Assembly (NCBI RefSeq): GCF_023065955.2
Contig: NW_026622786.1
Span: forward strand, 47,726,938-47,790,937
Length of the DNA stretch: 64,000 bases
Direction: 5' to 3'
Source: Ursus arctos
Lineage: Eukaryota; Chordata; Mammalia; Carnivora; Ursidae
Part shown: piece after piece, positions 10,196 through 21,193 of the stretch
How the letters are laid out: each line of letters opens with the position of its first letter
How positions within the stretch are numbered: position 1 is the first letter of the stretch
The notes under the pieces: model-generated
The model's database searches: none
The model's input: the letters and a program-made list of their open reading frames with translations, nothing else
Told to the model about the DNA's origin: nothing
Made by a program: the position numbers and the translations under genes

Positions 10196-11722
10196 GAATT
10201 TTGACAAGAATTGAGATGGTCAGTCTTTTTAAATTTTAATACTCTAAAATATACATAGTGATATAACATCTCATTGTGGTATTTCCTTATATTTCTCATT
10301 TATATACAGGCACACCTCAGAGATATTGCAGGTTCAGTTCCAAACCACCATAATAAAGTGAATATCAAAATAAAGCAATAAATTAATAAATGTTTTGGTT
10401 TCCCAGTGCATCGACCAGTTATGTTTACACTATACGCTCATCTACTAAGTGTGAAATAGCACCATTCCTAAAAAAAAAAAAAAGAACATCCCTTAATTTA
10501 AAAGTGCTTTATTGCTCCCCTCAAAACAAAATAAAATAAAAAGTAAAAACGTTTTATCGCTAACAACTCCCTTTCATTTCAAGAGCTGTAATTACTGATC
10601 ACAGATCATGATAACAAATATAATAATAATGAAAAAGTTTGAAATATGGCGAGAATTATCAACTGTAACACAGAGACACAAAGTGAACAAATGTTAATGG
10701 AAAAGTGGAGCCGATACACTTACTTGGTGTGGGGTTGCCATAAACCTTCAACTGACACTAATGCAATATCTGCAAAGTGCAATAAAGTGAAGCATGATAA
10801 AACAAGGTGTGCCTGGATGTCCTCTGGTGAAGCGCCTGTTCACATCTTTTGCCCATATTTTGGGAGCTTTTTCCTTAATAGGAGTTTTGAGAGATTATCA
10901 TAAATTCTAGATGCAGTCCTTTATGAAATACCTGATTTGTAAATATTTTCCCCAGTGTATGGCTTTTCATTTTTAGCAGTCTTTCAAATTTTCAGATTTT
11001 AATTTGGATAAAACCTAATTTATTAATTTGTTCTTTTATAGATTGTGATTCACATTTTTGTTGTCATCCAAGAATCTTTGCCAAAGTCAAAGACACAAAT
11101 GTTTTCTGCTATGTTTTCTTCTAGAAGTTTTACAAATTTAGGTTTAATGTTATAACCTTGCCCTTAAGTACTGTTTAGTGACATCTCACCAAGTAAGATA
11201 CATGTTTTTATTTTTATTCAGATAAAAATAATTCCTAATTTCTCTTTTTATGTCTTCATTGCTTATTTAGATGTGTGTTGTTCAATTTCAAATACTTGAG
11301 AATTTTCCAGAAATCTTTCTATTATTTATTTTAAATTTAATTTGATTGTAGTTAGAAAACATATTTTGAATGACTTGAATGTTTAAAAATTTTATTAACT
11401 CTTGTTTTATGGTCCAGAATGTGGTGTAATTTAATAAATGTTTTTTGTACAGTTGAAAAGAGTCTATAGTCTGCTCGTGTTGAATATAATAGTCTAAGGA
11501 TAAAAATTAGGTCAGGTTAGTTGATAGCTTTGTTCAAATCTTCTCTGTCCTTACTGATTTTCTGTTGACTTGCTCTATTAATAATTGAAAAAGGGGTATT
11601 GATATCTCCAACTACTGCTGTGGACTTGCCTATTTCTTCATTCAGTTCTATCAATTTCTGCTTCATGTATTTTGAAGTTCTGTTATATGCATAAGCATTT
11701 AGGACTGTTACACCTATATTGA
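10196..11722 (-). mobile_element. old L1, antisense, with Tigger1-type insertion
   Basis: The plus strand reads as the complement of L1 3' and mid-ORF2 sequence. Landmarks are CATCTCATTGTGGT near 10269, TCACATCTTTTGCCCAT near 10838, TTGATAGCTTTGTTCAAATC near 11521 and TTCTGCTTCATGTATTTTGA near 11656. The transposon at 10307-10815 splits it. It has an internal deletion between the 3' and mid-ORF2 blocks. Confidence 0.75.
10307..10815 (+). mobile_element. Tigger1-type DNA transposon, internally deleted
   Basis: The terminal inverted repeats read CAGGCACACCTCAGAGATAT at the left and the complement of CAGGCACACCTTGTTTTATC at the right. A TA target dinucleotide precedes the left end; the right one has mutated to GA. 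At 509 bp it lacks the transposase gene. It is inserted in the antisense L1, which continues on both sides. Confidence 0.85.
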
Positions 11723-11724
11723 AA

Positions 11725-13335
11725 ATTGTAAAATAAGACCGTTAAAGGGAAATATGCCTTATTCATAAATGAGGAGATTCAGATGTTAATTCTCTGCATA
11801 CTGACCCAAGAAATCAATGCTATTCCAATCAGAATTGTGATATGCTCATTTTATGGGATTTAGCTAATTATTTTGTATATGAAGGACAAATAGCCAAGAA
11901 TAGTCCAGATTCTTCAAAAGTAAAGATAATAGGGATGTTTGTCTTTCCATATGTTAAGACTTATGTGTTTATAGTCCATAAGACTTATAAATGTATTTAT
12001 AGTAATTAAAACATTGTAGTACTGTTCAGGAATAGAAAATTACCAATAGAACAAAATAAAGAACCAAGAAATCAAGTCATAATTATATAGACTTGAGTAT
12101 GACAGAGTTGTCCCTGAGGATCAGTGGGAAAGAATAGTTTGTTCATTCTTTTTGTTCATTCATTTGTTCAGTGCTGTGGCAAATCTGCATCAATGAAAAA
12201 AGAATCAGGTTGCTTTCCTGGCCTACACCAAAGCAAAAATCAATTTTATATAATTAAAGTCCTAAATATTAAAAGTAAAAATAAAATTTTGGGAAAACAA
12301 GATATAAAATCCTTTGACTTTTGGGTGGAGATGTACCTCTTAAGACACGAAGCTCAATTTGAAAGACAAGGCATTGATAAATTTAACTAAATTAAAATAA
12401 AAACTTCTATTTAAGAAAGTTACTATAAACAGAATGGAAATTAAAACCATAAATAGGAGCTGCTAATTAAAAACATATAACTGACAAAAAAATTGTATGC
12501 AAGATCTATCATTTTTAAATCACTGAAGAATAGAAAAAGATGAGCATGAAGAAAAAGGACTTGAGGCACAAAGCGGAAGAAATCTGAACAGTCAATAAGC
12601 GTAAAACATACTCAACCTTATTAATAATTAGGGAAATAGAAATTAAATCTCCAGTGAATTTACATTTCATAATGGAAAATTGGCAAAAGTTATAAAGTAC
12701 AGCCACTTTGGAAAATAATTAAGCAGCATTTTATAAAGACGATTTTCCTAGGCTATGATACAGCAGTTTCACTTCATTTTCTATCCTAAACAAACTTACG
12801 CACATATGCCCCAGGCAACTGTGCAAGACTGTAATAGCAACATTGTAGTAGCAGAAAATTGTAAACAAACAAAATATCCATTGAAGTAAAATAAACAAAT
12901 AAACGTTAGTGTATTCATATGCTAGAAGATTATGCAACAATGAAAATAAGAAGTAAAAAATCATAAATTATTGCTACATGGGAAAACATAGATACATTTT
13001 TGAAACATAAGGTGGAGCAGAAAAAAAGCCAATTGTAAAAAAATATACAAAGTACAACTAAGTTATAATATAGAAGCCGTGCCAAAGTGAACATTGTGTA
13101 TTATATAGGGATACAAGTATACAATAAAACTAAAAGAAAGAAAGAGTATTACAAATGTAAAATTGAGAACAGTGGTGAAGGAAAAAGAGTAGGATTTGAG
13201 AGAACACACAGGAGCCTGTCAAGTAAATGGCAATATTTTGTTCTGAAAACTATTTGATGGGTACATTATGTGTTGTCTTTTATACATATATTTTATGAAT
13301 ATTACTTTATAGACTCAAAATTCAATTTAAATAAT
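11725..13335 (+). mobile_element. old L1, sense, 3' half
   Basis: Sense L1 landmarks run from late ORF2 into the 3' end. They include AATGCTATTCCAATCAGAAT near 11817, GGCAAAAGTTATAAAGTACA near 12681 and a GGGTACATTATGTGTTG-type terminus near 13260. The frame is heavily disrupted. It abuts the antisense L1 head to head. Confidence 0.6.
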
Positions 13336-13355
13336 TACAAACTCAGAGTTCTTTT

Positions 13356-13539
13356 TTTTAAGATTTAGTTATTCATTTGAGAGAGAGTGAGCATGGGGGA
13401 GGGGCAGAAGGAGAGGGAGAGAGAAATTCGAGCAGACCCCGCTGAGTGAAGAGCAGGGTGTGATCTCAGGACCCTGAGATTAGACCTGAGCCAAAACCAA
13501 GAGTCAGATGCTTAACTGAGTATGCCACCCAGGCACCCC
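13356..13539 (-). mobile_element. carnivore tRNA-Lys SINE
   Basis: An antisense copy with an AAGATTTAGTTATTCATTTG tail side and a head ending GCCACCCAGGCACCCC. It is flanked by AAACTCAGAGTTCTT (13339-13353) and AAACTCAGCATTCTT (13541-13555). Confidence 0.92.
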
Positions 13540-13559
13540 AAAACTCAGCATTCTTAAAA

Positions 13560-13653
13560 TAGGGGCACCTGGCTGGCTCAGTCAGAACATGGGATTCTTG
13601 ATCTCAGGGCTGTGAGTTCAAGCCCCATGCTGGGTGTAGAGATTACTTGAAAA

Positions 13654-13692
<39 letters not shown>

Positions 13693-13696
13693 ACGA
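13560..13696 (+). mobile_element. carnivore tRNA-Lys SINE, short form with AAAT tail
   Basis: A short, old-type copy: the head at 13562 is followed almost directly by the tail, with no CT-rich body. The tail expanded to a perfect (AAAT)n tract at about 13651-13693. Its right flank CCTCAGAGTTCTTGAAATA (13698-13716) repeats the target already duplicated by the neighbouring SINE. Confidence 0.88.
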
Positions 13697-13716
13697 ACCT
13701 CAGAGTTCTTGAAATA

Positions 13717-15860
13717 AAAACTGTTGTCACAAAATGGTTTTTGACTTGAGGCTTTTAAAAAGAACATAGGAATAGAAGAAAGAAAAGAGTAAACAACTAG
13801 CAATGTCCTTTGTGAGACCGTGGAGTACTGACCCACGACATAACGAAGTAACGGTGGAGAGCACTGTCATTTCAATCACTAGGAGCTATTATTATGTCAT
13901 ATATTTGTGTGTTTGGACAAAACGGTTTCAATTAGCAGTCATCATTTGAACAAATTCATTGTTATTTTATAAGAACTTGCTAGGACATGTCAGGCATAAA
14001 TGCATGCAATGCATGAATATATATCAGATATCTTCCTCTGTATTTATACTTCAGAGCTTCAAATAGCTCCCATTGCAGCATATATTATATTTTGTGTACA
14101 TGTATGTGTGTGTGGACTGTACGTTCTCAGTAAGTTAGGCTAATAAGTTTTTTTCACAGTTAATTATTTTTATTTTTGATAAAACAGAAACAAAATGCAC
14201 TATTTGTTTTACATCGATGTGTGAAATTATAAAATATGATTTTTACAACAAATGGTTTCCTATTTATTGGTATGACTAAAAACAAGAATCGTTAGGGGAG
14301 GAAAGGCCTCCAAAAGTTTCTAAAAATGAAACATAACTGGACAGACCATCACTGAGGTGAGTGAATAATACCTGCATAGAAAAATTGAAAATTCATAATT
14401 TGTTGTGAATATACAAATAAAAATATTAAAGGCATTAGAGAACCAAATGCAATTTTAAGAAGATGAATGCATGACCTACGCACTATGGAAAAAATCAACT
14501 TAATTAGGGTTTGTTACAATAGTTCCTCTTTTTGAACGAAGTCCAGCTCTAATTAAAATCTTCTCATTCGATCAGATGGAGCTGCAGATGAGACTGGTTG
14601 AAACTGTCTATTGTTCTTATTCATTTTAATGTGCTGCATTTTAACAGTAAGGAGATGTACAAAAGAAAAGCATTTCACTCGCTCTTCAAAGGGGTCTGTT
14701 ATGATTCTAAATTTAATTAGATTAGTTGCACATCATTTATATTACTAAAAATCTCAAGCAATTTCTGAGATTCCCTCCTCCTCCTGTCCCATCCTTGCCC
14801 TCATCCATCACACCCAAATTCAAAATTACAAAAGCTATGTTGAATTCCTGCTATTCCTTTCAGTAAACAACAGAATATTTTTAATAAAATAGTCTCGCTT
14901 TCCTTTCAGCTGTCCAGCAAATATAAATAGGACTCAATCAACAGATCACTTAATATCCATGTTAACAGAATACATAATTCACCAGTTTAAAAAAAAAAAG
15001 TCCATTTGCAATTATGAATTGCAGTGATGAATAATCCATTTCTCTATAGCTTCTGTGAAAAAAAAAAAACGCACACATTATACTTCGTCCATTTCTCTGA
15101 CTTGCTTCCTATGAATACAGTTGGACAAAATGGATCTAGAAATAATACGTTGTACATATATTTCTGTGACTAACGTTTATCCAGCTGCTTCAGATGCTGT
15201 TTAAATATTATCTTTCAGCTATAGGACAACACCAGCTCAGGGATCCAGTGTGCATCTCTACGCACATGTTGGCTGAAAAATGCAACAACATCAGTATATT
15301 TTCTGTTGTTTTTAAGCAGCTAAATTATGGAGCAACTTGTTATGCAGGACTAGACAACAAATTCTGATTTGGGTACTTGTGCAGAGTGGAAGCTGGGGGA
15401 CGTGGAGGAGAATTTTAGTTAAGATGTAAAGTGCCTCGAAGAAATAGTTTGTGGAGGTGAGATAGCTTTGTGGTCGTGGCGAGAGCTCAGAGGCTAGTGA
15501 GAAAGCTCTGTAGGGGGAGCCACGGGATGGGGGTTCCTTGTCCATAGTGGTAGAAAAGTCAGCGATGCTGTTGCCTGTGCTAATGTAACATTAAGTAAAA
15601 GATATGTTTAATTTGCTAAATGATCTAGTTAAAAAATAATTCAAGATGGGTGGTTGAAAGTGCTACCAGGTTGCCTTAAGGTTCTTATAGTAAAATGTGA
15701 GATGAAGGAGATAAGTGTTGTTTAAAAAAAAAAATCCAACACTGAATAGTTGGAGCTAAATTTTACAGTGTCTTCAGATGGCCAACTACTAAAATGTAAA
15801 AAATGCCTTATGAACAAGGATCACATGCTGAGTGCCCTCAGGAAAGAAAATGTAAAGAAT
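13717..15860. other. unique AT-rich DNA, possible conserved non-coding element
   Basis: No mobile element was recognised in 2.1 kb. The part from about 14490 to 15070 holds two TAATTAG homeodomain-type sites (14501 and 14714) and two CAGATG E-boxes (14573 and 14585). It has a mixed composition unlike decayed repeats. This is a candidate enhancer by appearance only. Confidence 0.35.
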
Positions 15861-15864
15861 AAGC

Positions 15865-16345
15865 AGAAGGTGTTACTGTTTGGGCAATTATGAAGAAAGC
15901 TGCTTTAAATATCTGTGTATACGTTCCTGTGTGAACAGACGTTTTCGACTCCTCTGGGTAAACAGTATATCTTTGCCTGACTCTGGTCATCACCAAGCTG
16001 TCATCGCCAAGCTCAAGGTGATCCAGATTTTCTTTACTACTATCTTTTGTAGTTTTGTAGTTTTATATTTCACATTCAGGTCTATGATCAACTTTGAGTT
16101 AATTTTTGTGAAAGGTGTCTAAATTCATTTTCTGTATGTGATGTTGTACCATTTGTTGAAGAGAATATCTTTTCTCCAATGTGTTGTCTTGTTTCTTTGT
16201 CAAAAGTCCGTTGACTGTATTTATGTGGGTCGCTTTCTTTGCTCTCTATTCTGTCCCATTGATTCCTTGTCTGTTCTTTCACAAATACCATACTATATTA
16301 ATTACTATAGTTTTGTAGTAAATCTTTGTGATAGTGTGATTCTTT
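15865..16345 (-). mobile_element. L1 ORF2 fragment, antisense (left half of split copy)
   Basis: The plus strand is the complement of L1 3' sequence. Landmarks are GAAGAAAGCTGCTTTAAATA, ACTTTGAGTTAATTTTTGTG near 16090 and TATTCTGTCCCATTGATTCC near 16249. The same L1 resumes at 18121, so the intervening DNA was inserted later. Confidence 0.75.
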
Positions 16346-16503
16346 TTTAATTGTGTGTGTGTGTGATTTATAATAAACATATGTTGTCTTCACAAATACC
16401 ATACTATATTAATTACTATAGTTTTGTAGTAAATCTCTGTGATAGTGTGATTTTTTTTTAATTGTGTGTGTGTGTGTGATTTATAATAAACATATGTTGT
16501 CTT
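16280..16503. repeat. 111-bp tandem duplication
   Basis: Unit 1 (16280-16390) and unit 2 (16391-16503) differ by two substitutions and one extra TG. Each unit holds about 63 bp of L1 and the first part of the adjacent LTR-like element, so the duplication happened after that element inserted. Confidence 0.95.
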
Positions 16504-16791
16504 CATCCCTGTTCCTCTCCCAGAGTTTCTAAAATCCTCAGAATTTCCCAAGTGATAAGAGCAATAAGGTGAGAGGAATGTCTTTTGTTATTCATACCAA
16601 GTCCCTTTCAACCATACCTGAGTTTATGTTAAAGAGATGACTTTTGGAAAGCCCCTAAGGATAAGGAGCTGATATCTAGGGGAACAATATCTGTGATTCA
16701 AAAGTTGGGATTTCCAGCCCCAACTCCCCATCTGAGGAGGTTGGGGAGAAGAGGCTGGAGACTGAATTAATCCCCGGGGTCCAATGATTTA

Positions 16792-17540
16792 CAGGCATAT
16801 CTCATTTTATTGGGCTTAGCTTTATTGCACTTTACAGACACTGCAATTTACAAATTAAAGGTTTGTGGCAACCCTGCTTTGAACAAGTCTATCAGCATCT
16901 TCTTTCCAACAGCATTTGCTCACTTCATGTCTCTGTGTCATATTTCGGTAATTCTCAAAATATACCAGTTTTTTCATTATCATTATATTTCCTTTTTTTA
17001 AAGATTTTATTTATTTATTTGAGAGAGAGACAGCTTGTGCACGCACAAATGCATGTGTGAGCAAGGAGGTGGGAAGGGTAGAGGGGTGGGGTTTGGGCAG
17101 AGGGCCAGGGAGAAAAAGAGGGAAAGAATCCCAAGCAGACTCCGCACTGAACATGGAGCCCAATGTGGGGCTCAATCTCACAACCCTGAGATCATGAGCT
17201 GAGCTGAAACCAAAAGTCATTTGGACGCTTGAACAGCTGAGCCACCCAGACGTCCTATTATCATTATATTTCTTACGGTGATTTACAGTCAGTGATTATG
17301 GCTTACTGCAAGTTCAGATGATGGTTAACATTTGTTAGCAATAAAGTATTTTTAAATTATGTACATTTTTAGGACATAATGTTGCACACTTGATGGACTA
17401 CAGTATAGTGTAAACATAACTTTTATAGGTACTGGGAAACCACAAAAAAATCATTTGACTTACTTTATGACAGTATTCGCTTTATTGTGGTGGTTGTGGT
17501 GGTCTGTAACCAGACCCTCAATATCACTGAGGTATGCTTG
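16792..17540 (-). mobile_element. Tigger1-type DNA transposon, internally deleted, with nested SINE
   Basis: It is flanked by TA on both sides (16790-16791 and 17541-17542). The right end is the complement of CAAGCATACCTCAGTGATAT; the left end begins CAGGCATATCTCATTTTATT. Without the SINE and its target duplication it is about 469 bp. It shares the internal deletion layout of the copy at 10307, in the opposite orientation. Confidence 0.85.
16994..17255 (-). mobile_element. carnivore tRNA-Lys SINE nested in Tigger1
   Basis: An antisense copy from TTTTTTTAAAGATTTTATTT to a head ending GCCACCCAGACGTCC. The target duplication ATTATCATTATATTTC occurs at 16976-16991 and 17257-17272. Confidence 0.93.
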
Positions 17541-17979
17541 TAATCAATCATGCCTACGGAATAAAGCCTCTATAAAAATCCCTGAAGTACAAGGTTCAGA
17601 GAGCTTCCAGGTTTGTGAACATGTGGAGTCACTGAAAGGATAGCGTGCCTGAAGAGGGCACGGAAGCTTCACCCCCCACCCCCCCCCCACATACCTGCCC
17701 TGTGCATCCATCTTTTCCATCGACTGTTCCTGAGTTGTATCGTTTTATAATAAACCAGTAATTAGTAAGTAAGCTGTTTCCTGAGTTCTATGAGCCATTC
17801 CAGCATAATATCAGCCCTGAGGAGGGGGTCATGGGAACCTGTTTCTAGGTGGTTAATAGAAGCGCAGGTGATCACACCTGGACTCGTGATGGACATCTGA
17901 AGTTGAGGGAGGGGCCCGTCTTATGAGACTGAGCTCTTAAACTGTGGGATATGGTGCTTATTTCAGGTAGATAGTGTTA

Positions 17980-18030
17980 GAATTGAATTGAATTGAATTG
18001 AATTGAATTGAATTGAATTGAATTGAATTG
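17980..18030 (+). repeat. (AATTG)10 pentanucleotide microsatellite
   Basis: Ten perfect AATTG units at 17981-18030, expanded inside the LTR-like repeat from what looks like a short native AATTGAATTG. Confidence 0.95.
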
Positions 18031-18120
18031 TAGGACATCCGGTTCATGTCTATAAGGAATTGGAGAATCGGTTGGTGGTGATGAGTCATGAGGAGGGAGA
18101 AACAGAGTTTTTCTTTCCAG

Positions 18121-18213
18121 TCTTAGAGCTGGGTAGTATCAGTTCTCCAATTTTGTTCTTCCCCTTCAATATTGTATTGGCTATTTTAGGTCTTTTGCCT
18201 CTCCATACAAAGT

Positions 18214-18254
<41 letters not shown>

Positions 18255-18832
18255 AAGATTTTATTTATTTATTTGACAGAGACAGCCAGCGAGAGAAGGA
18301 ACACAAGCAGGGGGAGTGGGAGAGGAAGAAGCAGGCTCCCAGCGGAGGAGCCTGATGTGAGACTCCGTCCCAGAATGCTGAGATCACGCCCTGAGCCGAA
18401 GGCAGACACTTAACGACTGCGCCACCCAGGCGCCCCACCATACAAAGTTTAAAATCAATTTGTAAACGTCCACAAAGTCACCTGCTGTCATTTTGATTGA
18501 GTTTGTATTGATTCTCCAGATCAAGTCAGAAGGAACTGACACCTTGATAATATTGAGTCTTCCTGTCCATGAACATTGAACATTTCACTTACTTAAGCTC
18601 TTTGATTTCATTTATTGTGTTTTATAGTTTTCTGTATATAGATTTTGTACAGATTTTGTTAGATTTATACGTATTTCATTTTTGGTGGTACTAATGTAAA
18701 TGGTACTGTATTTTTAATTTCAAATTCCATTTGTTTGTCGTTAGTAGATTGGAAAGCAATTGACTTCTGTATATTACCTCTGTATCCTTCAATCTTGCTA
18801 TCATTTTTTATTAATTTTAGGAGTACTCTGAA
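18121..18832 (-). mobile_element. L1 ORF2 fragment, antisense (right half of split copy)
   Basis: It continues the L1 at 15865-16345. Landmarks are CTTCAATATTGTATTGGCTA near 18165, AATATTGAGTCTTCCTGTCC near 18547 and TTCAATCTTGCTATCATTTT near 18788. A SINE interrupts it. Confidence 0.8.
18217..18437 (-). mobile_element. carnivore tRNA-Lys SINE, (TTTA)n tail
   Basis: An antisense copy with the tail expanded to (TTTA)n at about 18213-18252. The target duplication CCATACAAAGTTTA occurs at 18203-18216 and 18438-18451. The body is of the young type. Confidence 0.95.
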
Positions 18833-18844
18833 TCCCAAGTTTAA

Positions 18845-19270
18845 TAAACACAAAGAGATATACACCTACACAGATTATAGCCGAACTGTTGAAAAACAAA
18901 GACAAAGAAAATAGTTTAAGCGCAAAAAGAGAAATCTCATATACAGGGAAGCAGCAACATAATTAGAAGCTCAGTCTTCCTCGGAAACAATGGAGACTGG
19001 AAGACAGTGGTATAATTTAAAGTACTGGGGGATAAAACAAGTACTGAGAATTCTAGATCTGGCGAAATTGTCATTACAAATGAAACTAAAACAATGACCA
19101 TTCCCTTATAAACAAAACTGAGAGAATTTGTTACTGGCAAATCTGATCTAAACCATAGCAAAGCAATACAAAACAAACCTAAACTAACGAAAGTCCTTCA
19201 GGCTGAAAGGAAATTTCAACAGATGATAAATCAAAAAGAAGGAATCAAAAAGCAGGGAAAATCTTAAGTA
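18845..19270 (+). mobile_element. old L1/HAL1-like fragment, sense
   Basis: A-rich text resembles the ORF1/3' region of ancient L1/HAL1: AAACACAAAGAGATATACAC, GAAACAATGGAGACTGGAAG and GTCCTTCAGGCTGAAAGGAA near 19192. The orientation is opposite to the L1 just upstream. Confidence 0.5.
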
Positions 19271-19312
19271 TGTGAGTACATATAAAATAAAGAAAGGAGA
19301 AGAAGGGAGTCA

Positions 19313-19314
<2 letters not shown>

Positions 19315-19346
<32 letters not shown>
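19315..19346 (+). repeat. (CA)n microsatellite
   Basis: About 16 perfect CA units, followed by a GA-rich stretch to 19390. Confidence 0.95.
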
Positions 19347-19347
<1 letters not shown>

Positions 19348-19724
19348 CAGAGAGGAGAGAGAGAGGAGAAACAGAGACAGAGAGTGAATTTCTCTTTGAT
19401 TCTCTTAGTTTCTCAAAGAAAGAAATTTTTTTCTATTTTTTCCCTAGAATTTTAATCCTCTTCAAAATGACATGAAAACTAAAAACGTTTGATTCATTTT
19501 GACAGCAGCACCTTTTGGAGACTGTCCAAGTCCACATCCCAGAATCCTGAACTGCTCCGATTGTTGCTCACTATTTCTTCTGATTCTGTAAGCTGCCCAG
19601 TATCCGTCCAAGATTTTCTTTTTGTACCTATGTTAGTCCAAAAACCTGTGTTGTTGCAATTGAAAGCAGTTAGATAATATTTCTTTCTCAAGAAATAACA
19701 GTAGCTAGTTTTTCACCACTTATT
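19347..19724. other. unassigned DNA
   Basis: GA-rich at the left, then mixed sequence. No gene or repeat family was recognised. Confidence 0.4.
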
Positions 19725-19930
19725 CATTGTCATTATATTTATTAAATAACCACTGTGCTAGTCCCTGAGACCACATTAGTTAAAAGGATAGATATGTTTC
19801 TGCCCTCATAGAGCTAATAATGATCCAGATGATCAAAAATTAAACCAAAAAATCATATTTCATTTCAATTAAAACTATGATAAACTCTAGAAAAGAAAAA
19901 TATTATGAGAGTAAAAATTAGGGTATGTAA
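19725..19930 (-). mobile_element. L2 LINE 3' fragment, antisense
   Basis: Antisense L2 landmarks: a CACTGTGCTAGTCCCTGAGA segment (19751 on), then CTGCCCTCATAGAGCTAATA at 19801. Diverged. Confidence 0.6.
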
Positions 19931-21182
19931 TTTCATTTTCAAATTGAGTTGCAATACAGAATTTTCCAGGCACAGATTATGGGATGCTTAACTAGCTTGT
20001 CTTTTAATTGGTTGTATCTGTAAATCATTTCCAAATCCCAGAGACGCTCCATGAAGAACCACAGCACATTTTTTTTTCTTCATCTATTGTCTACTCATCA
20101 AATAAAAAACCTGTTTATACAAAGCTGATGTCTCTCCAATCCCCAGAGATAGGCTGGGAGCATATTTATATTATGGAAACGCTTGATGTTATTGATCTGT
20201 GGGTAGTAGCCTAGTTGGAATCTCTCTTCATAAAAGTTTTCTCCTTCTATATCTTACTAATTGTCAGGGAAAAAAATGACATGACTACAGATCTTTAACA
20301 TGCCATCCATTTAAAAACAAACTGCATGCCTCCAAGCCACAAAAGAAGGTCAAATGAATAGCCTGAGTGTCATATTGCCAACATTCTCTACTACTTGAAT
20401 ATTTAGGCCATTATTTTTAATTGCATCTCTAGATACAAAGAGGGTCAGCATGCCATATTTTCAAAGCGATGCTTAAAACTTAAAAGGAAGTACTGTGTGA
20501 ACCATGAACAATTTAACAAGCCTAAGCTTCAAGCATCATATAGTTTTATATAAAACATGTGGTATTTTTGGTTGCAAATAATGTAACATTTGCAAACTCG
20601 CAAAATATTACTGATTTTCACATCAGTGTGATACTTTCAGTAGGTGCAGTAGGGATGGACTCTGTCCTAAATTGTTTGAAAAATGTTTCTTATCATATAT
20701 GAGATAAAATACGTCAAAGAAAAAATTATATTTATCAAGAGAGAAAATATATTTTGTAAATGTAAATCTTCATAGCTGCAAAAAATGACAACTATCCAAT
20801 GTATAAAAATTTGTGTCTTTCACACAAAAAATATTGTAGCTGTATTGGTTTAAAATATTACCCTTTAAAAACATCAGGCAACTGTGCAAAATAGATTACA
20901 GGTAGGATTTTTTAATCATGACCACAAGTGAATTGTTGTAAATACAAAGCCAGTTCTTGTCAAACATTGATGTAAACATCAAAACTTCTATTTAACATTA
21001 TACCGAAGGCTGGGGTATGTAAAGAGAGAAGAATAATATTTATTTTTATTTACATTTATGTATGATGTGTAATATATATTTTAGAATATAAATATATTTA
21101 TTATAATTTATTTTTATTATAAAAATAATAATTTACAGAAGAAGCAAGACAGCCTTTATTTCAGATGTGTTAGCTTTATATA
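19931..21182. other. unique AT-rich DNA
   Basis: No family was recognised. Simple AT-rich sequence covers about 21035-21130. No supported exon. Confidence 0.45.
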
Positions 21183-21193
21183 GGAAACCAAAG

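Larger units (their letters stand above)
16345..18120 (+). mobile_element. LTR-like repeat, family unassigned, split by Tigger1
   Basis: A low-copy-looking block of interspersed-repeat character interrupts the antisense L1. It contains AATAAA-type signals near 16370, 17570 and 17751, and a GC-richer body (17630-17950). I believe it is an ancient LTR or related repeat but cannot name it. Removing the nested Tigger1 leaves roughly 1 kb. Confidence 0.45.

Noticed and set aside
18213..18252. (TTTA)n as an independent microsatellite
   Set aside because: It is the expanded tail of the SINE at 18217-18437 and is described there.
18240..18413. Recurrent open frames encoding a similar Arg/Gly/Ser-rich peptide (for example near 1000-1250, 3050-3200, 27450-27640, 33300-33450, 47820-48000)
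   Set aside because: All come from the complement of the carnivore SINE body, which happens to be open. They are repeat artefacts, not a gene family.
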